A DNA stretch of 64,000 bases from Rhodospirillaceae bacterium (GTDB lineage Bacteria > Pseudomonadota > Alphaproteobacteria > Rhodospirillales > Rhodospirillaceae), in NCBI GenBank assembly GCA_004297485.1, contig SCTM01000145.1, positions 1 to 64,000 on the forward strand, given 5' to 3'. The notes beneath the pieces are model-generated. The model saw nothing but the letters and a program-made list of their open reading frames with translations, ran no database searches and had not been told where the DNA came from. Within the stretch, counting starts at the first letter, position 1; every line of letters starts with the position of its first letter. The position numbers were made by a program, and so were the translations under genes. Positions 46,230-55,594 of this stretch are shown one piece after another.

Positions 46230-46508
46230 CTACCCGTTCAGCATATCGCGCAGCTGCTTACCGGTCTTGAAGTAAGGCACGGCCTTTTCCGCCACATCCA
46301 CGGATGCCCCGGTACGAGGATTGCGACCGACGCGGGAATCCCTGTGTTTTACGGAAAACGCGCCAAACCCGCGGAGTTCCACCCGGCTGCCGCGCCCAAG
46401 CGCCTTCGAGATTTCATCGAAGATGTTGGTAACTATGCGCTCGACATCACGCTGATAAAGATGGGGATTCCGTTCGGCGATGCGGGCGATCAACTCTGAC
46501 TTCGTCAT
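46230..46508 (-). CDS. ihfB: Integration host factor beta subunit
   Basis: 92-residue HU/IHF-family DNA-bending protein from the ATG at 46508 ([10 protein letters not shown]). The beta-arm signature [21 protein letters not shown] is present, with Pro at the arm tip for minor-groove intercalation. It lies downstream of rpsA on the same strand, the conserved proteobacterial order, although the sppA gene often found between them in rhizobia is not present. Confidence 0.95.
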   Translation of the reverse strand: MTKSELIARIAERNPHLYQRDVERIVTNIFDEISKALGRGSRVELRGFGAFSVKHRDSRVGRNPRTGASVDVAEKAVPYFKTGKQLRDMLNG

Positions 46509-46906
46509 TGCGGCCCTCTCCGCGTGGCTAAAGCATTCTCCGGCGAGATGCGAAAGGTTCGCCGTAAAAAACGCGACCAAATCAAGTCTGTAACGGACTC
46601 AGGTCTCTCAAGGCGGTCGAAATTCACAATCGGGGGCCGACCTAACGCACGCATTCCCGGCCCCATTGGCTGTTGAAGTCAGAGGATGGTGGTCCGTCGG
46701 CGAATAGTCAAGGGTAACTCCCTCAAAACTAAGATGTTTTTCCGGTCGCATGATAGTAGCGACTCAAATCCGATTGGTGTGCGGCGGAAAAGGAAACGCC
46801 CGCCGGGCTTGAATTGAGCCGGGCGGGCGTTCTTTTTAGATGGTCACAGGCCCTGTATGGGCCGAAACCGGGGGCTTGAGCCGGCGGAACCCCGCCGGAA
46901 TGGGCT
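46509..46906. other. Gap rpsA-ihfB with hairpins
   Basis: 398 nt. The part next to rpsA holds the terminator at 46794-46836 and a second GC-rich hairpin-like stretch (GGCCCTGTATGGGCC at 46850-46864). The part next to ihfB is AT-richer (around 46715-46745) and should contain the ihfB promoter. No gene or repeat family copy was seen. Confidence 0.5.
46794..46836. terminator. Terminator hairpin downstream of rpsA
   Basis: Stem AACGCCCGCCGGGCT / AGCCGGGCGGGCGTT (one mismatch) around GAATT-like loop. On the minus strand the stem is followed by TTCCTTTTCC and on the plus strand by CTTTTTAG. The position, about 70 nt past the rpsA stop, suits termination of rpsA. Confidence 0.8.
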
Positions 46907-48649
46907 TTAATCCTCGGCGTCGTCCTTCTTCTTGGCCTTGGTCTCGGTGGCCTCGGCCTCGCTTTGCTTGCGCTTGAGGGCCGCGCCCAGGATCTCGCCC
47001 AGGGACGCCCCAGAGTCGGCGGAGCCGAATTCGGCCATGGCCTGCTTCTCTTCCTCCACTTCCCGCGCCTTGATGGACAGGGTCAGTTTGCGGCTCTTGG
47101 GGTCCATGGCGATGATGCGGGCATCGACCTTCTCGCCCACCGCGAAACGATCCGGGCGTTGCTCGGAGCGTTCCTTGGCAAGCTCGTTGCGCTTGATGAA
47201 GCCCTGGAGGTTGTCGTTGACGGTCACTTCGATACCGTTCTCGACCACGGCCTTCACCACGCAGGTAACGATCTGGCCCTTTTTCAGCTCGCTGGCGGCT
47301 GAGGCATAGGGGTCTTCGCCCAACTGCTTGATGCCGAGAGAGATGCGCTCTTTGTCGATATCCACATCGAGCACCTTGGCCTTCACGATCTGGCCTTTGG
47401 CGTAGTCCTTCAGTGCCGCCTCGCCTTCCTGCTCGTAGGACAGGTCGGAGAGATGCACCATGCCGTCGATCTCGCCGTCGACGCCGACGAACAGACCGAA
47501 CTCGGTGATGTTCTTGATCTCGCCTTCGAGCACGGTCCCGACCGGATTCTTCTCGCGGAACGCGGTCCACGGATTGTCGAGACACTGCTTGAGGCCGAGC
47601 GAGATGCGGCGTTTTTCCGGATCCACATCCAGCACCATCACTTCCACTTCCTGGCTGGTGGAAACGATCTTGCCAGGATGGACGTTCTTCTTGGTCCAGC
47701 TCATTTCGGAAACGTGCACCAGACCTTCGACACCGGCCTCCAGCTCCACGAAGGCGCCGTAGTCGGTGATGTTGGTGACGCGTCCGACGAACTTCGAGCT
47801 GACCGGATACTTGGCGGCGACGCCTTCCCACGGATCGGCCTCAAGCTGCTTCATGCCGAGGGAGATGCGCTGGGTTTCGGGATTGAAGCGGATCACCTGC
47901 ACGCGCAGCTGCTGGCCGACGGACAGGGCATCGGTCGGATGATTGACGCGCTTCCACGAGATGTCGGTGACGTGGAGCAGACCGTCGACACCGCCGAGAT
48001 CAACGAAAGCGCCGTAATCCGTGATGTTCTTGACGACGCCGTCGAGCACCTGACCTTCTTTCAGGTTCTCCATCAGCTTCGAACGTTCATGCGAGCGGGT
48101 TTCTTCAAGCACCGCGCGGCGGGAAACGACGATGTTGCCGCGCGCACGGTCCATCTTGAGAATCTGGAACTGCTGCGGCGCGCCCATGAGCGGCGTGATG
48201 TCGCGGACGGGACGGATGTCCACCTGGCTGCCGGGCAGGAAGGCCACGGCGCCGTTGAGGTCGACAGTGAAACCGCCTTTGACGCGGCCGAAGATCGTGC
48301 CTTCGACGCGGGTGTTTTTCTCGGCCTGTTCTTCCAGCACGTTCCAGGCTTCTTCGCGACGCGCCTTGTCGCGGGAGAGAATGATGAGACCGTCGCGGTC
48401 TTCGTAACGTTCGACGTAAACGTCGACATTGTCGCCGGGCTGCATTTCGTTATCGCGGCCGCCGCGGGCGAATTCCTTAAGGGGAATGCGGCCTTCGGAC
48501 TTGAGGCCGACATCGACGAGCACGAAGTCGTCGTCGACGCGAATGACGGTGCCGTGAATGACCGAGCCTTCAATGGATTCGTTCTTTTTGAACGATTCGT
48601 CGAGCATGGCGGCGAAGTCTTCCTTCACCGCGAGATTGGATTGAGACAT
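46907..48649 (-). CDS. rpsA: 30S ribosomal protein S1
   Basis: 580 residues made of six S1/OB RNA-binding domains, each recognisable by the G-x-V-x-x-I-x-D-Y/F-G-x-F-V pattern (e.g. GVVKNITDYGAFVDLGGVDGLLHVTDISW). Binds mRNA leaders on the 30S subunit and helps start translation. The ATG has AAGGA just upstream. An acidic/lysine-rich C-terminal tail (ETKAKKKDDAED) ends the protein. The cmk gene lies upstream on the same strand, the conserved cmk-rpsA-ihfB order. Confidence 0.97.
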   Translation of the reverse strand: MSQSNLAVKEDFAAMLDESFKKNESIEGSVIHGTVIRVDDDFVLVDVGLKSEGRIPLKEFARGGRDNEMQPGDNVDVYVERYEDRDGLIILSRDKARREEAWNVLEEQAEKNTRVEGTIFGRVKGGFTVDLNGAVAFLPGSQVDIRPVRDITPLMGAPQQFQILKMDRARGNIVVSRRAVLEETRSHERSKLMENLKEGQVLDGVVKNITDYGAFVDLGGVDGLLHVTDISWKRVNHPTDALSVGQQLRVQVIRFNPETQRISLGMKQLEADPWEGVAAKYPVSSKFVGRVTNITDYGAFVELEAGVEGLVHVSEMSWTKKNVHPGKIVSTSQEVEVMVLDVDPEKRRISLGLKQCLDNPWTAFREKNPVGTVLEGEIKNITEFGLFVGVDGEIDGMVHLSDLSYEQEGEAALKDYAKGQIVKAKVLDVDIDKERISLGIKQLGEDPYASAASELKKGQIVTCVVKAVVENGIEVTVNDNLQGFIKRNELAKERSEQRPDRFAVGEKVDARIIAMDPKSRKLTLSIKAREVEEEKQAMAEFGSADSGASLGEILGAALKRKQSEAEATETKAKKKDDAED

Positions 48650-48757
48650 GAGTATCCTTTTTCAATCGTCGTTTCAGGCCGACCGGTTGAATCCGGTGGT
48701 CATTGCCGCGGGGCCGGACGATTCCGGCTTGCCGACGGATAAAGCACTTAAATATTT

Positions 48758-48807
48758 GAGCGCGATCTGATCGGAAAACCGGAGACCACTTTTCCGGATC
48801 GCGCTCT
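48758..48807. repeat. GGAAAAGTGG palindromic repeat, copy C
   Basis: A near-complete palindrome: AGCGCGATCTGATCGGAAAA on one side and TTTTCCGGATCGCGCT on the other, with GAGACCAC at the centre. It belongs to the family of 33032-33081. Its right end overlaps the last codon positions of cmk: the TAG stop (minus strand, 48806-48808) is formed with the repeat end. Confidence 0.9.
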
Positions 48808-49465
48808 AACGGTTCTGCTTGCTCTCGATGTAGGCCATGACCGCGGCCAGGGCGCCCTCGGCATCAAGCGTCGAGGTATCGAGGACAAGCGCATCGTCCG
48901 CCGCTTTGAGAGGGGCCACGCCGCGCCCGGAATCACGGGCGTCACGAGCCGCCATATCGGCGAAAACGCGCGCTTCTATAACTGTTTCGCCCTTGTCCCG
49001 CAACTCCTTGACCCGGCGGCGGCTGCGCTCTTCCAGGCTGGCGGTGACGAAGATCTTGATGGGGGCGTCGGGGCACACGACGGTACCGATGTCGCGCCCG
49101 TCCAGAACCGCGCCGGCTTTGCCCCCCGGGGGGTGGTGGGCGAAATGCCGTTGAAAATCCAGCAAAGCCGCCCGAACCGCCGGAATCGCGGCCACTTTGG
49201 AGGCGGCATCGGCCACCTCTTCCCGGCGCAGGTCGGCGGGATTGTAACGGGAAGGATCGAGAGTCCGGGCGGCGGATTCGGCGGCCTTGGGGTCGGCCGG
49301 GTCGCCCCCGGCCTCCAGCACCGCCAGGCCGGTCGCCCGGTAAAGGGACCCGGTGTCCAGATAGGCCAGATTGAGACGTTGGGCGAGACTCCGGGCCAGG
49401 GTTCCCTTTCCCGCCGCCGCCGGGCCGTCCAGGGCAACGACCAGGGCAACGACCAGGGCGCTCAC
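48806..49465 (-). CDS. cmk: Cytidylate kinase
   Basis: Phosphorylates CMP and dCMP. 219 residues from the GTG at 49465, which overlaps the aroA stop (GTGA). P-loop [18 protein letters not shown] at residues 13-30, the [12 protein letters not shown] substrate loop, and [13 protein letters not shown]. The N terminus reads [14 protein letters not shown], produced by a tandem 12-nt duplication. The stop codon lies in a palindromic repeat, so the last residues (ESKQNR) may have been altered by its insertion. Confidence 0.95.
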   Translation of the reverse strand: MSALVVALVVALDGPAAAGKGTLARSLAQRLNLAYLDTGSLYRATGLAVLEAGGDPADPKAAESAARTLDPSRYNPADLRREEVADAASKVAAIPAVRAALLDFQRHFAHHPPGGKAGAVLDGRDIGTVVCPDAPIKIFVTASLEERSRRRVKELRDKGETVIEARVFADMAARDARDSGRGVAPLKAADDALVLDTSTLDAEGALAAVMAYIESKQNR

Positions 49466-50862
49466 ACCACCACCGGCGGCATGTCGGTCGCGGGCACATC
49501 GCTGAGCTTGGCTCCGAGTCCATTCATAAGCGTGACGAAGTCCGGAAAGCTGGTGGCAATGGCGGACGCATCGTCGACCGCCACGGCTTTCTCGGATGCC
49601 ATACCCAACACCAGGAAGCTCATGGCGATGCGGTGATCGAGATGAACCGCGATGGTCGCATGGCCGCGCGGCTGCGCACCGCCGCGCACGATCAGCGAGT
49701 CACCCTCGGCCCGCGCCGTCACACCGCAGGCCGTGAGCCCGTTGGCCATGAGACTGAGGCGATCGCTTTCCTTCACGCGCAATTCGGCGAGGCCATCCAT
49801 GCGCGTCTCGCCGTCGGCAAACGCGGCAGCGACGGCGAGAATCGGATATTCGTCGATCATGGACGGTGCCCGCGACGCGGGCACCGTGACGCCCTTGAGT
49901 TTCGAGCTGCGCACTTCCAGATCGGCGACCGGTTCGCCCGCTTCCTCACGCCTGTTCTTGAAAACCAGATCGGCGCCCATCTCGCGCAAGGTGTCGAAAA
50001 GGCCCGTGCGCAGCGGATTAATGCCCACATTGCGGAGCGTCACATGGGAGCCCGGCACGACGAGGGCTGCGACCACGGGAAACGCGGCGGAAGATGGATC
50101 GGCAGGTACAACAATCGCGCGGCCGCTCAATTCCGGCTGGCCGACGACCCGCACTTTGTTGGCACCATTTGGCATGAGCGTGCTGTCCACGGTGACGCCG
50201 AAGTGACGGAACATGCGTTCGGTGTGATCACGCGTCGGCGCCGGTTCGATCACGGTGGTCGCGCCCGGCGCATGCAAGCCGGCCAGCAGCACCGCCGATT
50301 TGACCTGGGCCGAGGCGACGGGACTTTCGTACATCAGCGGCATCATCAGCGGCGACCCTGTGACGGCCATGGGTAGGCGGCCACCGGCGCGGGCCATGAA
50401 CCTCGCACCGGTCTGACTAAGAGGCGCGATCACCCGCTGCATGGGCCGTCGGCGCAAGGATGCGTCGCCGGTCATGATCGAGGTGAAGGGATAGGCCGCC
50501 AATACACCGGCAATGAGTCGGGCGCCGGTACCCGAATTGCCCATGTCGAGCACGTCCTCGGGCTCGGTCAGTCCGCCGATTCCCCGGCCCCACACCCGCC
50601 ACGGCCCGAGTCCCGTCCCCGGTTCTTTGTCCCCCCGTTCCACCCTGGCGCCCAACGCGGCCATGGCAGCGGCGGTGCGCAACACGTCCTCGCCCAGGAG
50701 TAGGCCGGTGATCGTGGTTTCCCCGACCGCCAGAGCGCCCATGATCAAGGCCCTGTGGGAGATGGATTTATCCCCCGGGACCGTCATGTTCCCTGTCAGG
50801 CTGTTCGCCCGGCCGGAGGCCATGACCTTGGAAGGGGAAGCCGATTTGACGGGGGAGGACAT
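49462..50862 (-). CDS. aroA: 5-enolpyruvylshikimate-3-phosphate synthase
   Basis: Sixth step of the shikimate pathway. 466 residues from the ATG at 50862. The N-terminal motif [20 protein letters not shown], the [14 protein letters not shown] segment and the later [19 protein letters not shown] and [10 protein letters not shown] motifs are conserved. The PEP-loop reads GNSGTGARL, with Ala after the second Gly (as in glyphosate-tolerant class II enzymes) rather than the GNAGTAMRPL of E. coli. Coupled to cmk by a 4-nt overlap and divergent from the FYDLN gene. Confidence 0.94.
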   Translation of the reverse strand: MSSPVKSASPSKVMASGRANSLTGNMTVPGDKSISHRALIMGALAVGETTITGLLLGEDVLRTAAAMAALGARVERGDKEPGTGLGPWRVWGRGIGGLTEPEDVLDMGNSGTGARLIAGVLAAYPFTSIMTGDASLRRRPMQRVIAPLSQTGARFMARAGGRLPMAVTGSPLMMPLMYESPVASAQVKSAVLLAGLHAPGATTVIEPAPTRDHTERMFRHFGVTVDSTLMPNGANKVRVVGQPELSGRAIVVPADPSSAAFPVVAALVVPGSHVTLRNVGINPLRTGLFDTLREMGADLVFKNRREEAGEPVADLEVRSSKLKGVTVPASRAPSMIDEYPILAVAAAFADGETRMDGLAELRVKESDRLSLMANGLTACGVTARAEGDSLIVRGGAQPRGHATIAVHLDHRIAMSFLVLGMASEKAVAVDDASAIATSFPDFVTLMNGLGAKLSDVPATDMPPVVV

Positions 50863-50973
50863 GAAAGCGCGCGGATTCACTATATAAAAGGGTGTGTGGC
50901 GGGCTGATACCACAGGGGGATGGCATTGACGAGGGGCCCGCCCTCCGGGGCCACGGTACCCTGCCGCAACCGT

Positions 50974-51020
50974 CCAGGGGGCTTGGCCGTTTGATGCCTA
51001 CGAGACCCCTGGGCTTTTTT
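50974..51020 (+). terminator. Terminator-like hairpin upstream of the FYDLN gene
   Basis: CCAGGGG (50974-50980) can pair with CCCCTGG (51006-51012) across a 25-nt loop, followed by GCTTTTTTT. No plus-strand gene ends before it, so if used it would act as an attenuator, unless transcription starts later; a TTGACA hexamer at 51027 is a possible -35 box. Confidence 0.45.
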
Positions 51021-51128
51021 TAGCTTTTGACAGGGCGGGGCGGAAAATGGCAAATGCCAGCCGCCCTGGCTGCGAAGGACGCGGCGTGCGGGGCAGGATC
51101 TCGCTCATATCACCGGACGGAGGACCCA

Positions 51129-51458
51129 TTGGGCAAAGTCGAACTGGGTGTAAAACTGACCTGCGAGAGCTGCGGGGCCCGTTTTTACGACCTGAACAAG
51201 ACTCCGGCGAAGTGCCCGAAGTGCGGCACCGCCAATAGCCGTCCTGTCGTCTTCAAGACCCGGCGCCCCACCAGCGAGGAACGGGAAGAAGGCAAGCGCG
51301 CAGCCGCTGCGGCCGCGGCCAAGGCCGCAGCCCCCGTGGTGGACGATCCGGCAGCCGCGGAGGTGGCGGACGATGACGATGCGGCCGTAATCGAAGACAC
51401 CTCCGACCTTGGCGAGGATGACGACGATGTGGAGGTCGTGGTCGAGGAAGATCCGTAG
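51129..51458 (+). CDS. FYDLN-acid family protein (TIGR02300)
   Basis: 109 residues from the TTG at 51129, chosen because GGAGGA lies 5 nt upstream and MGKVELGVKLTCESCG is the family start. A small zinc ribbon with C12, C15, C29 and C32 surrounds the FYDLNKTPAKCPKCG motif. An Ala-rich linker follows, and the C-terminal third is almost all Asp, Glu, Val. The family is restricted largely to alphaproteobacteria and its function is unknown; position between aroA and a tRNA-Ala gene is typical. Confidence 0.88.
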   Translation: MGKVELGVKLTCESCGARFYDLNKTPAKCPKCGTANSRPVVFKTRRPTSEEREEGKRAAAAAAAKAAAPVVDDPAAAEVADDDDAAVIEDTSDLGEDDDDVEVVVEEDP

Positions 51459-51517
51459 GCCGCCGTCCTGCGGCCAAGTCGATCGCGGGTCGCGGTCGAC
51501 TTTCTTCTTGATGGCAT

Positions 51518-51544
51518 GAGGCGGAAACCCTAGTTTCCGCCCTC
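51518..51544. terminator. Hairpin after the FYDLN gene
   Basis: A perfect stem GAGGCGGAAAC / GTTTCCGCCCTC around a CCTA loop, 60 nt past the stop. It lacks a T-run, so it may be a weak or factor-assisted terminator or a 3'-end stabiliser. Confidence 0.5.
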
Positions 51545-51623
51545 TGCACCGCCAGACCCAACACTGGCGTAGAATGTTTTGGTTGCGCGTCGGATCGTTC
51601 CGCCGCGACAGCCGATGGTGACG

Positions 51624-51698
<75 letters not shown>

Positions 51699-51765
51699 TC
51701 TTTCGTTCGCTCTGCGAGCAAAAAGTATTTGCCGTGGCCCTCGTTTCACATAGCTGACGTGGCTC

Positions 51766-52989
51766 ATGTCCGAAATTCCAACCTTGCTCCCGAACATCGC
51801 CTCGGGCGCCCCGCACGGCCACAACGAGACCAAGGGCACATTTGAACTCACCATTCTGATGCCGTGCCTCAACGAAGCGGCGACAATCGGCACTTGTGTT
51901 CAGAAGGCGCTCGGATTTCTGCGGCATTCGGGCGTCTCCGGCGAGGTGCTCATCGCGGACAACGGCAGCACGGACAACTCGCAGCAAATCGCGAGCCAGC
52001 TCGGAGCGCGCATCGTTGCCGTCGCCGAGCGGGGATACGGCGCCGCGTTGATCGGCGGGATAAACGCCGCGCGCGGGCGCTTTATCATTATGGGCGATGC
52101 CGACGACAGCTATGATTTTTCGTCGCTACAGGGTTTCGTTGACCAGCTGCGCGCTGGATCCCAGTTGGTCATGGGCAACCGCTTCGGAGGAATCTCCGTC
52201 GGCGCCATGCCGTTCTTGCACCGTTATCTGGGCAATCCGGTACTCAGTTACATCGGACGATTGTTCTTCAAGGTTCCGGTCGGTGACTTCCATTGTGGTC
52301 TTCGGGGCTTCGACGCCACGAGCATACGAGCCCTCGATCTCAAAACCACCGGCATGGAGTTCGCGACCGAGATGGTCGTGCGCAGCGCCCTCGCGGGTCT
52401 CAAGATCGGCGAAGTTCCAACAACACTGAAACCGGACGGGCGCAACCGCCCGCCTCATCTCAGAACCTGGCGGGATGGCTGGCGGCATCTGAAGTTTCTG
52501 CTCATGTATTGCCCGCGTTGGCTCTATATGATTCCCGGCTTCATTTGCCTGATGCTTGGCGGATTGGGCGGACTATTGTTGCTGTTCGGGCCGATCGACG
52601 TGGGCAACGTCGTTCTCGATCTCAATACTTTGCTTGTCGCGTGCTTCCTCGTCATGCTTGGTACGCAGCTGCTGACGTTTGGCGCCCTATCGCGTTACTA
52701 TGCGACGATCACCGGCTTTCTGCCTCACACGCCGAGAACTCAATCGCTGGTCAAGTGGGCGAGCACCGATCGCCTGCTGCTGATCTCACTGCTCGTGTTT
52801 GCGGTTGGGTTCTTGGGCTTTGGTTATGCCGTCAGGTCCTGGGCGCATGTGCATTTCGGCCCCCTGCATGATCCATTTGTCCCGCGCCTTCTCATCGTCG
52901 GCATCACGACAATGATCATCGCGCTCCAGACCGCATTTGCCGCTTTCATGTTCGGCATATTTGAAATTCCCCTGCACGACCGCAGGTAG
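51766..52989 (+). CDS. GT2-family membrane glycosyltransferase
   Basis: 407 residues. N-terminal GT-A domain of the dolichyl-phosphate-mannose-synthase type: LTILMPCLNEAATIG, VLIADNGSTDNS and the metal-binding DxD in IIMGDADDSYDF, then VPVGDFHCGLRGFD. The C-terminal third has about four TM helices (from LYMIPGFICLMLGG on). Such enzymes attach a sugar to a polyprenyl phosphate carrier at the inner membrane. It begins the glycan cluster, 67 nt after the tRNA. A polyprenyl-linked product could feed the ArnT-like enzyme encoded next. Confidence 0.9.
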   Translation: MSEIPTLLPNIASGAPHGHNETKGTFELTILMPCLNEAATIGTCVQKALGFLRHSGVSGEVLIADNGSTDNSQQIASQLGARIVAVAERGYGAALIGGINAARGRFIIMGDADDSYDFSSLQGFVDQLRAGSQLVMGNRFGGISVGAMPFLHRYLGNPVLSYIGRLFFKVPVGDFHCGLRGFDATSIRALDLKTTGMEFATEMVVRSALAGLKIGEVPTTLKPDGRNRPPHLRTWRDGWRHLKFLLMYCPRWLYMIPGFICLMLGGLGGLLLLFGPIDVGNVVLDLNTLLVACFLVMLGTQLLTFGALSRYYATITGFLPHTPRTQSLVKWASTDRLLLISLLVFAVGFLGFGYAVRSWAHVHFGPLHDPFVPRLLIVGITTMIIALQTAFAAFMFGIFEIPLHDRR

Positions 52990-53127
52990 TCCGCACCCGC
53001 TCCAAGACGGGCCTCCTCCGGACATTCGGATACCAGCCTCCGGCTCCAATGATCTCCAAAACCGTTTGTATTTCCGTCAAACGCCGTGCCATTGTTCCGA
53101 AGGCGTGAATCTTCGAACGGATATGAG

Positions 53128-54765
53128 ATGTCTGGCAGTGCGACTAAGCGATGGTCATGCTTGATCGTGATTCTCGGCCTCATCACATATCTTGGCGCAG
53201 CCAGCTCGCTTCCCTCGTCCATCATTATGGCGCAGACGTATGACGATGCGTTGTACATCAAGCTTGGCAGGGCCATCGCCGGCGGTCATTGGCTGGGCCA
53301 TTACGATCAGCTGACGCTCGTCAAAGGCCCGATTTATCCGGCGTTTCTCGCTTTAGCGTCGTCGACGGGATTGCCGTTCGATATTGTCCAGTACATTTTC
53401 TATTTTCTGTGCTGCTGGTATTTCTCACACATACTTGCGACGGTCTGCGGGCAAAACCGGTTGGTCGCGAGTGGCGTGTTTGTCGCCGTTCTCATATGTC
53501 CCACGCTCTATACCGAATCCAGAGTTTTGCGCGAGTTCTTCTATTCGGGCCTCACCCTGCTGCTAATTGCCGTAACCATCGATCTTCTCTGCACAAGAAG
53601 GTCCGGATGGCGTGGAGCCCTTCTTGGAATTGGAACCGGCATCGTCGGCGCGGCTCATTGGATGACGCGAGAGGAAAGCCTGTGGATCGTCCCCTCACTC
53701 CTCGTTCTCGTTGCGGGAGCGCTCTACAATGTCCAAGCGCCGACACTCAAGGCGCGCGCGGCACAGTTGGGACGACCTGTGCTGTCGGCTTGCGTCGGCG
53801 CGGCAGCGGTCTTCCTGACGGTCGGGTATCTCAACTGGACTCACTACGGCCGGTTTGTGACGGACGAAATGAGGGACGCAACATTTCAACGCGCGTTGAC
53901 CGCGCTCCAGCGTGTCGGCGGCACATTTCAGAAGCCTTATCTTCCGGTGCCTCGAGAAGCGCGGGATCTCCTGTACGCGCAAAGTCCGTCGTTCGCCGCG
54001 CTCCGCGACCACATAGAACCCAACGCGGTATCGGTGGATAATGCATGCTTCCAGTGGAAAGCGGCCTGCAATGATCTGATAGGGGCTATGTTCATGTGGC
54101 GATTGCGCGATGCCGTCGCCCAGGCCGGTTTCGCGCAATCAGCCAAAGAAGCCGCGCGCTTTTACCATGGCCTTGCGAAGGAGATAGAATTGGCGTGCCG
54201 CATGAAACGCCTTCCTTGTGCTGATTGGCTCCCACCCCTAATTCCGCCGATTACACCGGCGCAGTGGCAACTCCTTCCCGCAACGCTCGGTCGGGCCGCC
54301 CTGCTCGTGGCGTATGAACCACCGCCCTCGTTCGATCGTCAGCCCAGTTACCTGAAGACCGGGGATTCCGCCGACGCGGTCGCGTTTCTTAATCGCCCCT
54401 TCGCCATGACGGAGGCAAGCTCCATGCCCCATGAGACCGCGAATCGAGAACGGATTCGATCGGCTTGGGTCGGGATGCTCGGGTTGGCGGCTTCGATCGA
54501 CCGGTTGTTGCTCGTGGCTGGTCTTGCAAGTCTCATGCTCACGGTCATTCTGGCGCGACGTTTGCTCACCGGTACGGCAGGCATCGTTACACTCGCGCTT
54601 TTCGCAGCCGTCGGCACGCGAATTGTCCTCCTGTCGCTCGTCGAAATTTCTTCGTTCCCAGCCGTTCTATACGAACGCATGTTTCCGGCGGCCCCCCTCG
54701 TACTGGCGGCCGCAATTCTATCGATATACATGCTGTGTGCGATCAAGCGCAGCGCTCAGACATAA
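53128..54765 (+). CDS. Integral membrane protein, GT39/ArnT-like
   Basis: 545 residues from the ATG at 53128 (MSGSATKRW). About 9-10 hydrophobic helices, mostly in the first half, then a periplasmic-looking region and two more helices near the end. The first loop after TM1 has the acidic motif TYDDALYIKLGRAIAGG, and KGPIYPAFLAL follows, as in polyprenyl-phosphate-dependent glycosyltransferases of the GT-C type. No closer family was recognised. It lies between a GT2 gene and a methyltransferase gene on the same strand, so transfer of a polyprenyl-linked sugar on the periplasmic side is the best guess. Confidence 0.65.
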   Translation: MSGSATKRWSCLIVILGLITYLGAASSLPSSIIMAQTYDDALYIKLGRAIAGGHWLGHYDQLTLVKGPIYPAFLALASSTGLPFDIVQYIFYFLCCWYFSHILATVCGQNRLVASGVFVAVLICPTLYTESRVLREFFYSGLTLLLIAVTIDLLCTRRSGWRGALLGIGTGIVGAAHWMTREESLWIVPSLLVLVAGALYNVQAPTLKARAAQLGRPVLSACVGAAAVFLTVGYLNWTHYGRFVTDEMRDATFQRALTALQRVGGTFQKPYLPVPREARDLLYAQSPSFAALRDHIEPNAVSVDNACFQWKAACNDLIGAMFMWRLRDAVAQAGFAQSAKEAARFYHGLAKEIELACRMKRLPCADWLPPLIPPITPAQWQLLPATLGRAALLVAYEPPPSFDRQPSYLKTGDSADAVAFLNRPFAMTEASSMPHETANRERIRSAWVGMLGLAASIDRLLLVAGLASLMLTVILARRLLTGTAGIVTLALFAAVGTRIVLLSLVEISSFPAVLYERMFPAAPLVLAAAILSIYMLCAIKRSAQT

Positions 54766-54786
54766 GGCGAGCTGAAGGAAGACTTT

Positions 54787-55476
54787 GTGGAGATAAATGC
54801 CCAATACAATGTCGCTAAAGCCGGATCGCTTCCTGTTCGCATCGCCGGCCACCAGCGACAGAAGATGTATCGGGAGTTCCTTGACCTCGGCGTCGGGACC
54901 TCCGATACGATCCTTGATATCGGCGTAACGAGCGATCAGTCATACGCGCACTCCAACTATCTTGAGGCATGGTATCCGAGCCCCGAAAAGATAACGGCAA
55001 TCGGGTTGGACGTGAACGCCGCCTTTCTTACGAAGACCTATCCCGGCCTCCAGTTCGTTGTCGCAAACGGGTGCATGCTGCCGTTTGGCGATAATGCGTT
55101 CGACTATGTTCATGCGAGCGCGGTCATGGAACACGTCGGCAGCCGCTCCCGCCAGGCGGCGCTTATGTCGGAAGCGCACCGCGTCGCTCGCAAAGCGGTT
55201 TTCCTGACGACGCCAAACCGGTGGTTTCCCATCGAGTTTCACACCGTGCTGCCACTCGTTCACTGGCTTCCCCCGACGCTATTCCGGGCATTCTTGGCCG
55301 CCATCGGCATGAAGTTTTTCGCCTCGGAAGACAATCTGCATCTGCTGGCCGCAAAGGAGCTTCGGGCAATGGCACGATCAGCCGGCTTTACCGACAGCGT
55401 TGAGGTGCGCGGCGTCCGTCTTTGTGGGCTGATATCGAATCTTCTCTTTATCCTTCGGAAGCAAGACCGCGCATAG
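54787..55476 (+). CDS. Class I SAM-dependent methyltransferase
   Basis: 229 residues from the GTG at 54787, preceded by AAGGAA and 21 nt after the previous stop. Methyltransf_11-like: the motif I strand is ILDIGVTSDQSY, in which the usual GxGxG loop is replaced; the acidic strand-2 end is IGLDVNAAFL, motif IV LPFGDNAFDYVHASAVMEHV. The altered motif I is unusual. The C terminus has hydrophobic segments (LVHWLPPTLFRAFLAAIG). Position in the cluster suggests methylation of the glycan or its lipid carrier. Confidence 0.8.
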   Translation: MEINAQYNVAKAGSLPVRIAGHQRQKMYREFLDLGVGTSDTILDIGVTSDQSYAHSNYLEAWYPSPEKITAIGLDVNAAFLTKTYPGLQFVVANGCMLPFGDNAFDYVHASAVMEHVGSRSRQAALMSEAHRVARKAVFLTTPNRWFPIEFHTVLPLVHWLPPTLFRAFLAAIGMKFFASEDNLHLLAAKELRAMARSAGFTDSVEVRGVRLCGLISNLLFILRKQDRA

Positions 55477-55594
55477 CCGACACGCGCGCGCCTTTGATGG
55501 CCGGCTGGACCACGCCGCCGCAAAGTTATGATTGCCTAGTTTTATCGGTCAAACGTATTGTAGCGCCTGCGCCGCGCAGCGGGGGTGTCCGGTA

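Noticed and set aside
47453-48742. A 429-codon plus-strand open frame opposite rpsA
   Set aside because: Antisense shadow of ribosomal protein S1, and its repeated text just mirrors the S1 domain repeats.
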